From Bacteroidales bacterium (GTDB lineage Bacteria > Bacteroidota > Bacteroidia > Bacteroidales > F082): a stretch of 64,000 bases of DNA. Positions 1 to 6,712 of this stretch are shown piece after piece (the first letter of the stretch is position 1; the number at the start of each line of letters is the position of its first letter). The DNA lies in the NCBI GenBank assembly GCA_016936355.1, contig JAFGYB010000018.1, positions 1 to 64,000 of the forward strand, written 5' to 3'. A program made the translations under genes and the position numbers. Under the pieces are notes generated by a model, which worked only from the letters and a program-made list of their open reading frames with translations, had not been told where the DNA came from and did no database searches.

Positions 1-319
1 CTCCTCGCAATGACGATCGTTTTTGCTGGTTTTTCGGCTCATCAGCCAAGGCCGGTTTGATGGGTTTGAAACACAAAAAGCGGGCAGGTTTTCTTTGGAG
101 GACACAAAGAAAGGAATGATGAAGAGCCGGCTCTTACCCATGAGCTGTTGCAGATTCTTCACTCCGCTTGTTCGTTCAGAATGACATGAGAAAAAAGGGT
201 TGTAGGTTGGGTTCAAAACGGATATTCCATCCCATAGAACATAAAACAACCGATTCACTCATCACAGTTCACGGATCAAGGACAAAAAAATGTAATTTCG
301 GGCATACTTCAGGAACATT
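1..319. other. intergenic region with dispersed-repeat fragments
   Basis: No convincing gene lies here. The first 15 bases match the end of a short repeat often seen between genes in many bacterial genomes (reverse complement begins CGTCATTGCGAGG). Positions 150-191 resemble a second such repeat, whose reverse complement carries GTCATTCTGA and GAAGAATCTG. An inverted repeat TTTCTTTG/CAAAGAAA occupies 90-97 and 105-112, and a 14-bp palindrome lies at 122-135. The repeat assignment rests on remembered patterns. Confidence 0.5.
90..112. repeat. 8-bp inverted repeat
   Basis: TTTCTTTG at 90-97 pairs perfectly with CAAAGAAA at 105-112 around a 7-base loop. The right arm and its flank (CAAAGAAAGGAAT) recur at about 3773 in another intergenic region, which suggests a dispersed palindromic element rather than a gene-specific signal. 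Confidence 0.35.
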
Positions 320-898
320 ATGAAGAACGAAGCAATTAAAGTACTAGCCTTTGAAACGCCTCAGCAATGGCGTTCCTGGCTTGAACAGCATCATGAAACG
401 GTTCCGCAGGGCATTCAAATGCGGATATACAAAAAGGATTCCGGTTTCCCGACGGTTACCTATGATGAAGCGTTGGACGAAGCCCTCTGCTTTGGCTGGA
501 TTGACGGGCAAAAAAACAAGTACGACGAAATTTCGTGGTTGCAGAAGTTTACCCCCCGGCGAAAGCGCAGCATGTGGTCGAAACGCAACAAGGAACACGT
601 AGCCCGCCTGATCAGAGAAAAGAAAATGCAGCCGGCGGGACTGAAAGAAGTGGAAGAGGCCCAGCAAGACGGCCGCTGGGAGAAAGCCTACGACAACGCC
701 CGGGAGATGGAGATCCCGGAGGATTTCCTGGCTGAACTGAAAAAAGAACCTGAGGCCTGGGCTTTTTTCCGGACGCTGAACCGAACGAATACCTATGCCA
801 TCGCCTGGCGGCTCCAGACGGCCAAACGCCCCGAAACCCGCCAACGCCGGATGGAACAATTGCTCGGGATGATGAAAAACAAACAGAAGCTGCACTGA
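320..898 (+). CDS. YdeI/OmdA family protein
   Basis: The 192-residue product belongs to the YdeI/OmpD-associated (OmdA) family, some members of which are annotated as bacteriocin-protection proteins; the biochemical role is unknown. The diagnostic family block is present: CFGWIDG at residues 57-63 and a basic stretch TPRRKRSMWSKRN at 78-90, followed by a helical, charged C-terminal half. There is no signal peptide or membrane segment, so it should be cytoplasmic. Length is normal for the family. The ATG at 320 is the only reasonable start. It is monocistronic, with about 150 bases before the next gene on the same strand. The family call is secure; a link to the nearby peptide locus would be speculation. 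Confidence 0.85.
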   Translation: MKNEAIKVLAFETPQQWRSWLEQHHETVPQGIQMRIYKKDSGFPTVTYDEALDEALCFGWIDGQKNKYDEISWLQKFTPRRKRSMWSKRNKEHVARLIREKKMQPAGLKEVEEAQQDGRWEKAYDNAREMEIPEDFLAELKKEPEAWAFFRTLNRTNTYAIAWRLQTAKRPETRQRRMEQLLGMMKNKQKLH

Positions 899-947
899 AG
901 TTTCTTGTGAAGGATTCTGCTCTAATACAAGGAGATTCCAGCCTGCG

Positions 948-956
948 GCGGGCAGG
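948..956 (+). repeat. GCGGGCAGG motif copy
   Basis: GCGGGCAGG occurs at 80-88, 948-956 and 3169-3177, each time between genes. At 942-956 it forms part of a short hairpin (CCTGC pairing with GCAGG). At 3151-3186 it is the centre of a perfect palindrome. It is probably the core of a small dispersed palindromic unit. Confidence 0.35.
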
Positions 957-1050
957 TCTCTTTATTCCTTCGACCTTTATCGAAACAACAACGAACGATT
1001 CACTAAAGATTGCCTACTTTTGAAGCACAAGAATCAAAGCAACGTTAAAG

Positions 1051-1728
1051 ATGAGGCAGTCATTTAAATTATATTTTTCCCTGTTGATGTTGGTGCTGAC
1101 GGTGTTTGTGGGATGCACTACAAAACCGAAGCCTGTCGGCCGGATTCAGCAGGGCGATATCCTGTTCCAGAACCTGCAGTGTGGTCCGTTGTGTGATGCC
1201 ATTGAAGCGGTAACCCAGGGGGTGGACGGAAAGAGTTTTTCGCATTGCGCGCTGGTGGTCAGCGTCAACGATACGCTGAAAGTGGTGGAAGCCATCGGCA
1301 GCAAGGTACAGGTCCACAGCCTGAACACCTTTTTCGCCCGCAGCGGCGATACCGGTGTGATCCGAAACATTACCGTGGAGCGACTGAAGAAGTCCTACCG
1401 TTCGCTGATTCCCGCGGCGCAGGCTTTTGCCCTGCAGCAGGTGGGGCAGCCCTACGACGATGATTTTATCCTGAACAACGGCAAATGGTACTGCAGCGAA
1501 CTTATTTATGCGGCCTTCAAATACGCGGATCAGGGAAAAGAGTTCTTTCCCCTGGCGCCCATGACGTTTAAAGATCCGAAAACCCATCAATTTTTCCCTG
1601 CCTGGGTGGAATACTACCACCAGCTGGGGGAACCCATTCCGGAAGGAAAACCCGGTACCAATCCGGGACTGATTTCCCGTTCGCCCCGGCTTACCGTGGT
1701 GCCGCTGCGCCACCTCAACCTCCGGTGA
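1051..1728 (+). CDS. YiiX/YebB-like NlpC/P60-fold lipoprotein
   Basis: A 225-residue predicted lipoprotein: a hydrophobic N-terminus ends in VFVGC, so Cys22 would be lipidated. The mature part is a permuted papain-like (NlpC/P60 superfamily, YiiX type) domain. The likely catalytic His is H65 in FSHCALV and the likely catalytic Cys is C148 in WYCSELIY, the usual order for the permuted group. Such proteins are putative amidases or peptidases acting on peptidoglycan, peptides or lipids in the periplasm. The gene converges on the radical SAM gene, with only six bases between the two stop codons and no terminator in the gap. Substrate unknown; maturation of the nearby peptide is conceivable but unsupported. 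Confidence 0.8.
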   Translation: MRQSFKLYFSLLMLVLTVFVGCTTKPKPVGRIQQGDILFQNLQCGPLCDAIEAVTQGVDGKSFSHCALVVSVNDTLKVVEAIGSKVQVHSLNTFFARSGDTGVIRNITVERLKKSYRSLIPAAQAFALQQVGQPYDDDFILNNGKWYCSELIYAAFKYADQGKEFFPLAPMTFKDPKTHQFFPAWVEYYHQLGEPIPEGKPGTNPGLISRSPRLTVVPLRHLNLR

Positions 1729-1734
1729 TGTTGT

Positions 1735-3126
1735 TTACCGAACCTTTTCCGGACTTCGGTACCGTAAGAAATCGGTTTTGATCTGCTCATACCAGCGGGC
1801 ACTTTCTTCCTGTTGCAGCCAGCGGCAATTTTCCTCCCCGATCCACTGGGCGGCGATAGCGCCCCGGAGACTGCAATGCTGACAAAAGGCAGCCCACGGA
1901 CACGACTGACAAATTCCGGGTTCGGGAGGGCTGAGGCGGGAAAAGGAACGCGCCAGCCCGCTGCCGAAGACTTCTTTTTCATCCTGATTGTACAGGGAAC
2001 CAAAAATTCCCTGGTCTTCATCAAAAGTGACGCAGGGTCGGACGTTTCCGTCCGGATCCATTGCATACACACGCCATCCGGCACCACAGCCTCCGGGCTG
2101 ACTGACTTTCGTCAGGGTGCCTTCGCTGAAAAGGTGCAGAAAATCACTGTATTGTTCCTGAAGTTTCTGTTCGGTTTCCAGTACCTCCCGGGCATTGTGA
2201 TTCCACCGTTTGAATGCAGTACCGGCCCTGCCAAAGGGCAGGATGGGACTGTAGGTGAACAGGTCGGCTCCCAGCTCGCGCGCCAGCAGCAAGGTAGGCT
2301 CCAGATGACTCCAGTTGCTTTCGTCTACCGACATGCTCACGCGGGTCAGAAAGCCTTCCTTTTTGAGCAGCCGGATGCCTTCCGTCGTTCGCTCAAAAGC
2401 ATTTTTCCCTCCTCTGCGCCGGTTGTGCTCGGAAGCAATGTGGCTGTCGAGACTGATGCTGAAAATCAGCTTTTCCCGGTAGGGTTTTAGTTTTTCAAGG
2501 CGCTGGCTTGTGAGGAGGGTTCCGTTGGTCAGGATGCCCACCAGGGCCAGCTGTTCGCAACAAAAAGCGGCAATTTCATCAAAGTCGGGGTGCATCATGG
2601 GTTCCCCTCCGGTCAGTTCCACCGACTGCAGTCCGTTTTGTGCCAGCGAACTCAGTGTGCTGAGTAGTTGTTGTGTGTCGGTCGTGAGGTGGTCTGCACC
2701 GGGACCGGCATTTCTATAGCAATAACTGCAGTTCAGGTTGCATTTGGTGGTTAACTCCACCTGCAGGCTGGTGGGATAGAACAGGTCAAAGCTGCCGGTG
2801 GTGTTCGGGGTTACTTTCGTTGCCGTTTCGTTCAGTGTGATGAGCTCATCGCGAATGTACCAGGCCAGATGCACCAGGGTTTCCATCCGGTCTGTGTCGG
2901 TTTCGCCGGAATGCTCCCCGCGGATGTATTCCTCCAGGATCTGGCCAAAGGTCCTCGTCCCGTCGCAGCGACTCAGAATCCGGGCTATTCCGGAGGGTAC
3001 GTGCGAAGGAACAACCCGGCTGTCGGAGGATAAAAACCCCAGGGTGGGGGCGCAATGCAGCTTCACCGATGGGTCCAGCACCGGGTACAGGTTTCGGGGT
3101 AATGCGTTGAGGGTATTGTTTGACAT
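1735..3126 (-). CDS. radical SAM/SPASM peptide-modifying enzyme with PqqD-like N-terminal domain
   Basis: The 463-residue enzyme has three parts. Residues about 18-100 look like a PqqD-type precursor-recognition (RRE) domain. Residues about 118-330 are a radical SAM core with the cluster motif CNLNCSYC (C129, C133, C136) and GGEP at 173-176. The C-terminus is a SPASM domain with C347, C365, C406, C409, C415, C418 and C434, which would hold two auxiliary [4Fe-4S] clusters. This is the architecture of sactisynthases (AlbA, ThnB, SkfB) and related enzymes that install thioether or C-C crosslinks in ribosomal peptides. The gene directly upstream on the same strand encodes a cysteine-rich precursor-like peptide, which is the obvious substrate. 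Crosslink chemistry cannot be read from the sequence; a QhpD- or PqqE-like reaction is the alternative. Confidence 0.88.
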   Translation of the reverse strand: MSNNTLNALPRNLYPVLDPSVKLHCAPTLGFLSSDSRVVPSHVPSGIARILSRCDGTRTFGQILEEYIRGEHSGETDTDRMETLVHLAWYIRDELITLNETATKVTPNTTGSFDLFYPTSLQVELTTKCNLNCSYCYRNAGPGADHLTTDTQQLLSTLSSLAQNGLQSVELTGGEPMMHPDFDEIAAFCCEQLALVGILTNGTLLTSQRLEKLKPYREKLIFSISLDSHIASEHNRRRGGKNAFERTTEGIRLLKKEGFLTRVSMSVDESNWSHLEPTLLLARELGADLFTYSPILPFGRAGTAFKRWNHNAREVLETEQKLQEQYSDFLHLFSEGTLTKVSQPGGCGAGWRVYAMDPDGNVRPCVTFDEDQGIFGSLYNQDEKEVFGSGLARSFSRLSPPEPGICQSCPWAAFCQHCSLRGAIAAQWIGEENCRWLQQEESARWYEQIKTDFLRYRSPEKVR

Positions 3127-3150
3127 GCAGGAATGTTTTTAATGAGTAAA

Positions 3151-3186
3151 ATTTCTATTCCTGCCCCTGCGGGCAGGAATAGAAAT
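3151..3186 (-). terminator. intercistronic hairpin, probable attenuator
   Basis: A perfect 16-bp inverted repeat (3151-3166 with 3171-3186, 4-base loop) lies between the precursor stop codon and the radical SAM start. On the transcribed strand it is followed by only a short T run (TTTAC), so it is more likely a partial terminator or a 3'-end-protecting stem than a full stop. Such hairpins commonly let a RiPP precursor be made in excess of its modifying enzyme. Confidence 0.65.
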
Positions 3187-3194
3187 ACAGGAAG

Positions 3195-3506
3195 CTAATC
3201 CAGTAAGTGGACGGCTGACGCGGAGTGGGCACCGGCAGAAGCAGCATTCAGTTCCCCGCAGGCAGCACACAAACCACAGACACCGCACCACGAACAATTG
3301 TGCGGGATACGGTGCACTTCACCCATGTTGGTTTCCAGCATGGGCATGATTTTTTCCGCGACAGCGGGAGGCAGTTCGGGCGAGAGTCCGTTTTTTTCCA
3401 TGACCGACAAAAGGTTTTCGGAAGCCCCGCGTTTTGTCAGGGCCGCATTGACCACATCGTCAAAGAATTTCTTGAACTCTTCATCGGAAAGCATTCTTTT
3501 TTTCAT
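3195..3506 (-). CDS. cysteine-rich RiPP precursor peptide, sactipeptide-like
   Basis: A 103-residue peptide. Residues 1-60 form a charged, helical, leader-like segment without a secretion signal. Residues 71-83 hold five cysteines at strict three-residue spacing (C71, C74, C77, C80, C83; CSWCGVCGLCAAC). The last 20 residues are rich in Ala, Ser, Gly and His. In the sactipeptide thurincin H, as I remember its sequence, a similar CxxC ladder ending in CAAC is followed by an EL/LN segment and an Ala/Thr/Ser tail whose alpha carbons accept the thioethers; here CAAC is followed by GELN and AASAGAHSASA. The radical SAM/SPASM gene follows 68 bases downstream. The spacing lacks the CxxxCP of ferredoxins. 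The precursor role is inferred; the cleavage site (perhaps around residues 60-70) is not obvious, and no exporter or immunity gene is adjacent. Confidence 0.75.
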   Translation of the reverse strand: MKKRMLSDEEFKKFFDDVVNAALTKRGASENLLSVMEKNGLSPELPPAVAEKIMPMLETNMGEVHRIPHNCSWCGVCGLCAACGELNAASAGAHSASAVHLLD

Positions 3507-3913
3507 ACACGTCCTTTCTTTTAGGTTAATAAATAGTACGGAATACCCTGTACCGGTTTTGTATTCTTTCTTTCGCTTACAAAAATCTGCGGACTCAATT
3601 CGGAAAGGGTTTTGTTTCGAACGGCATAATGATGATTGTTAATGGGTTAAAGGTAATGAATTTTTGGTTTAATGCCAAATTTCAGGTGGATTTTGAGCAG
3701 GAGATGCAGCACTTGCGACAAATAAGCGCCGGTCCCGTCCTCCCTTTACGGGGCTCGGGTTCCTCAACGGCAAAGAAAGGAATCAACGAAGGGATTTGTT
3801 ATTAACTAATTGCGAAACACCCGAACCAATCAAGTTCATTTCCAAAATTTTTCTATTTTTAATCAGGAAAAATTTCCCCTCTGAACCGGTGCCTTATCCG
3901 ATACCCGCAGGGG
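3507..3913. other. divergent intergenic region
   Basis: This 407-base region separates the RiPP operon from the Pyr4-like gene. It holds a candidate promoter for the precursor (3648-3679), leaving a leader of about 135 bases, and a weaker TATTTTTA (3854-3861) facing the rightward gene. CAAAGAAAGGAAT near 3773 repeats a sequence from the start of the window. No further gene is apparent. Confidence 0.5.
3648..3679 (-). promoter_or_regulatory. candidate promoter of the RiPP operon
   Basis: On the minus strand, TTTG (3676-3679) is followed after 20 bases by TACCTTTA (3648-3655). This fits the Bacteroidota -33 TTTG / -7 TAnnTTTG pattern with one mismatch at the last -7 base. Transcription would start near 3641. 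Confidence 0.4.
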
Positions 3914-4615
3914 GTGGATCGCTTGAATAACAAAATACTAGGATTGATGAGTTTTGCATTACTGATGGTACTGTTGAGTGGGACTTGCTGGTCCCTGGTT
4001 TATCTTGATGCCATCCGTATCGGGATCAAAGACAAAACCTATGCCATTCCCTTCTGGGCGCTGGCGTTGAATTTTGCCTGGGAGGCGCTGCTGACCCTGT
4101 TTGGCTACAGGGAACTGGGCGTACAGGCGCAGGTAGGGATGAATGCCGTATGGCTGCTTTTTGATTTCGGTATTTTGTACACGTACTTTAAATACGGCAT
4201 CAAAGAATTTCCGGCTTCCGTTTCCCCCCGTTGGTTTTACCTCTGGTCGGTGCTGGTGATCCTGGTATCGCTGGTGATTCAGTACTTTTTCATCCGTCAG
4301 TTTGGGGTCATTACCGGAGGCAGTTACACAGCCTTTCTGCAAAACCTGCTGATGTCCATTCTGTTCATCGGGATGCTGATCAAACGAAAAAGTTCCAGGG
4401 GACAAACCCTGCTGATTGCCGTAATGAAAGGAATCGGAACCCTGTTTCCCACGATCCTTTTCGGGTTTGTAGGGATCAAAGAAACCCACGGTCCCAATCA
4501 CCTGGTGCTGGTGCTGGGTATCCTGATTTTTTTCTTCGATGTGCTGTATGTTTATCTGTTGTATCGGGTCAAACAACAGGAACGGTCCTCAGAACGTCCG
4601 GAATACATTATCTGA
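3914..4615 (+). CDS. Pyr4-family-like membrane protein (putative terpene cyclase)
   Basis: The 233-residue protein is almost entirely hydrophobic, with about seven membrane helices. It resembles the small integral-membrane terpene cyclases of the fungal Pyr4/PaxB type. It has NFAWE at residues 53-57 in the second helix, a WLLFDFGILYTYF block at 80-92, and an aspartate in the last helix (D209). As I recall, one glutamate and one aspartate at equivalent places (E63 and D218 of Pyr4) act in protonation-initiated cyclisation. If the likeness is real, it may cyclise a prenylated lipid; a UbiA prenyltransferase gene lies 0.6 kb away on the other strand. The call assumes a GTG start; ATG at 3947 would remove part of helix one. 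The ancestral function in bacteria is unknown, so 'cyclase' is tentative. Confidence 0.55.
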   Translation: MDRLNNKILGLMSFALLMVLLSGTCWSLVYLDAIRIGIKDKTYAIPFWALALNFAWEALLTLFGYRELGVQAQVGMNAVWLLFDFGILYTYFKYGIKEFPASVSPRWFYLWSVLVILVSLVIQYFFIRQFGVITGGSYTAFLQNLLMSILFIGMLIKRKSSRGQTLLIAVMKGIGTLFPTILFGFVGIKETHGPNHLVLVLGILIFFFDVLYVYLLYRVKQQERSSERPEYII

Positions 4616-4636
4616 CCGGTTTCAACTTCCTGTATT

Positions 4637-5230
4637 TCAGTGGCTGATCAAGTGCTCCAGTTCTTCGTAGAGCTGGTGGGTGGGCAGTCCCATGACATTG
4701 AAATAGGACCCTTCGATGCGCTGGATGCCGATGTGGCCGATCCATTCCTGAATGCCGTAGGAACCGGCTTTATCGAACGGATGGTAGCGGGTAATGTAAT
4801 ACTGTAGTTCCGCTTCGGTCAGGGTTTTAAAATATACCTCGGTGCAGGCTCTGAAGTCGTGGATGCGGTTCCCGATTCTCAGACTTACCCCGGTGATGAC
4901 TTCGTGTTTGGTTCCGGAAAGTTTGCGCAGCATGGCGGCCGCTTCTTCGGCGTTGGCAGACTTTTCCAGCAGTTCGTTGCCGGAGGCTACAATGGTATCG
5001 GCCGTAATAATCAGCGTGTGTTCCGTGCATTTTTCTTCCGGGAAATTTGTACTCTTCAGCCGGCTGAGGTAGGTGGCGGCTTCGGCAGGAGAGAGTCCCG
5101 GGGGAACGGTTTCTTCCACCGGATATACTTCCACCCGGAATTCAATGCCCATGGCAGCCAATAGTTCTTTCCTCCGGGGGGAACCCGAAGCCAGGATTAC
5201 GTCGTATTTTTTCAATGCGTCCAGCAGCAT
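4637..5230 (-). CDS. maf: Maf-like nucleotide pyrophosphatase
   Basis: A 197-residue Maf/Ham1-superfamily protein, predicted to hydrolyse non-canonical or excess nucleoside triphosphates (dTTP/UTP type) to monophosphate and pyrophosphate in the cytoplasm. The substrate loop ASGSPRR is at residues 14-20, the catalytic aspartate is in ITADTIV, and the family signature FDKAGSYGIQ is near the C-terminus. The ATG start used here lies one base after the UbiA stop and is preceded by a strong GGAGG Shine-Dalgarno, unusual in this phylum and decisive against the upstream TTG. It is the last gene of the leftward operon and converges on the Pyr4-like gene. Confidence 0.92.
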   Translation of the reverse strand: MLLDALKKYDVILASGSPRRKELLAAMGIEFRVEVYPVEETVPPGLSPAEAATYLSRLKSTNFPEEKCTEHTLIITADTIVASGNELLEKSANAEEAAAMLRKLSGTKHEVITGVSLRIGNRIHDFRACTEVYFKTLTEAELQYYITRYHPFDKAGSYGIQEWIGHIGIQRIEGSYFNVMGLPTHQLYEELEHLISH

Positions 5231-5231
5231 A

Positions 5232-6221
5232 TCAACCTCCAAAATAAAAGAGTGCCATCGACAATACGCCCGTTAGCATCAGGAGCTTGATCCACAGCGA
5301 CAGGGATGAAAAATGGAAGGTTTCTCTGGCATTGACCAGTTTATACAGGATCAGACTGAAGAGCAGATCCACCAGGAAAAAGTAGAAAAACAAGAGCATC
5401 AGCGATTCGCTGTAAAAAATCCACTGAATGAAGAAGGAAGCCATCAGACCGGTAAGGGCAATGCCCAGGGCCAGGTTCTTCGATTTCCGGTATCCGTAAA
5501 CCACGGCAAAGGTCCGGCAACCGACTGCTTGATCGCCTTTCATGTCTTCCACGTCTTTCACGATTTCGCGCAGCCAGCTCACCAGCAGGGCAAAGCCTAT
5601 GTAGATCAGATTGAGGATAAAGACCAGGGTAAAAGCGTGGGAGGTCAGCAGTACCTGACCCATCTGACTTTGGATGGCCAGTACCTGAAAAATGAACACG
5701 AGGCCAAAGGAAAAGGCACTGGGAAAGGCCACCACCAGGTTGCCCAGGATGGGGCGGCACTGGTAGTCTTTGGCATAAAACCACATGAGTCCGGCGGTAA
5801 ACACAAACAACAGGGAAAAAACCGGGGTGTGCACCCGAAAGGAAACCCAGGTACCGGTAAGGATGCCGATAGCGGTTGTGACGGCATACAGAACCTCCGC
5901 CTGTCGCACCGTAAACACCGTGTTCACCGTATTTTTTCCGGGTTTGTTGATGCGATCGGCTTCCACATCCATCAGGTCGTTGATGATGTAGCCTCCGGCC
6001 GCCAGCAGCAGCGTGGTGACCACCAGCAACACAAACGTCAGGTCATTCATGCCGGCGGCCGACACTTCAGGTCCCAGCATATGCTGTACAATGGGTACGT
6101 ACATGAGGTACATGCTCAGGATCAGGATGAGCTGGTTGGGCCAGCGAATGAGTTGAAAAAAGGCTTTGATCACGGTGTATTGCTTTTGGTTTACCAGGTA
6201 AAGGCTTCGGGGGTCATCCAT
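5232..6221 (-). CDS. UbiA-family prenyltransferase (geranylgeranylglycerol-phosphate geranylgeranyltransferase-like)
   Basis: An integral membrane prenyltransferase with eight to nine helices and both prenyl-diphosphate-binding motifs: NDLMDVEAD at about residues 81-89 and DVEDMKGD at about 223-230. It is closest in style to the Bacteroidota proteins annotated as (S)-3-O-geranylgeranylglyceryl phosphate synthase partners, which would transfer a second prenyl chain to an archaeal-type ether lipid; the acceptor here is unproven. The coding frame overlaps the phosphatase gene upstream. The ATG at 6221 gives a 31-base overlap; a GTG about 50 bases further in is the alternative. It lies in the conserved order DUF2520, KdsC-like, UbiA, Maf. 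Confidence 0.85.
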   Translation of the reverse strand: MDDPRSLYLVNQKQYTVIKAFFQLIRWPNQLILILSMYLMYVPIVQHMLGPEVSAAGMNDLTFVLLVVTTLLLAAGGYIINDLMDVEADRINKPGKNTVNTVFTVRQAEVLYAVTTAIGILTGTWVSFRVHTPVFSLLFVFTAGLMWFYAKDYQCRPILGNLVVAFPSAFSFGLVFIFQVLAIQSQMGQVLLTSHAFTLVFILNLIYIGFALLVSWLREIVKDVEDMKGDQAVGCRTFAVVYGYRKSKNLALGIALTGLMASFFIQWIFYSESLMLLFFYFFLVDLLFSLILYKLVNARETFHFSSLSLWIKLLMLTGVLSMALFYFGG

Positions 6222-6712
6222 TTGTTCTGCACTTTCAGCACCTGTTCGATGATGTCGCGCACACACCCATCTCCTCCTTTTTTGTCGGAGATATACACCG
6301 ACACGGCTTTAACTTCTTCCGAGGCATCCATGGGGCATACGGGCACGCCCACCTTTTTCATTACGGGGATGTCGGGGATATCGTCGCCCATATAGAGCAC
6401 CTGCCGGCTTTCAAGTCCTTTGTCGCGGAGGTACTTTTCGTACACTTCGCTTTTGTTTTTCACCCCGATGAACGCATCTTTGATGTTGAGCTGTTCGAAC
6501 CGGTTTTCCATGGACCGGGAAAATCCGCCGGAAATGATGGCCACATGATAGCCCAGTTTCACGGCCAGCTGCAACACATAGCCGTCCCGCACATTGGCGG
6601 TACGCAGCGGAGCCCCGTCGTGTTGCAGAATTACTTTGCCGTCGGTCATGACCCCGTCGTAATCGAAGATGAAGGTATTCACCTCCGTTAAAAGTGCTTT
6701 GTAGTTACTCAT
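6191..6712 (-). CDS. KdsC-like HAD phosphatase
   Basis: A 173-residue cap-less HAD phosphatase of the KdsC (3-deoxy-D-manno-octulosonate 8-phosphate phosphatase) type, which works as a tetramer in LPS inner-core sugar synthesis. Motif I is DYDGVMTDG at residues 17-25, with nucleophile D17 and acid D19; motif II is IISGG; the metal-binding motif IV is YMGDDIPD. Length fits KdsC. The start overlaps the DUF2520 stop by eight bases, indicating coupled translation. Substrate specificity within the family (KDO-8-P or another sugar phosphate) is inferred. Confidence 0.88.
   Translation of the reverse strand: MSNYKALLTEVNTFIFDYDGVMTDGKVILQHDGAPLRTANVRDGYVLQLAVKLGYHVAIISGGFSRSMENRFEQLNIKDAFIGVKNKSEVYEKYLRDKGLESRQVLYMGDDIPDIPVMKKVGVPVCPMDASEEVKAVSVYISDKKGGDGCVRDIIEQVLKVQNKWMTPEAFTW

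Noticed and set aside
942-956. Short CCTGC/GCAGG hairpin as a terminator of the YdeI gene
   Set aside because: Only five base pairs and no continuous T run follow.
1051-1728. The YiiX-like lipoprotein as the leader peptidase of the RiPP locus
   Set aside because: It is on the opposite strand and outside the operon, with a fold not tied to known RiPP leader removal; kept only as a neighbour.
3195-3506. The Cys-rich peptide as a ferredoxin-like or zinc-binding protein
   Set aside because: The CxxC ladder lacks the CxxxCP of [4Fe-4S] ferredoxins and the paired spacing of zinc fingers; the adjacent RRE-bearing radical SAM enzyme fits a RiPP better, though metal binding cannot be excluded.
5313-6395. 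Long open frame opposite the UbiA and phosphatase genes
   Set aside because: Low-complexity His/Gln-rich product without homology features, fully antisense to two clear genes.
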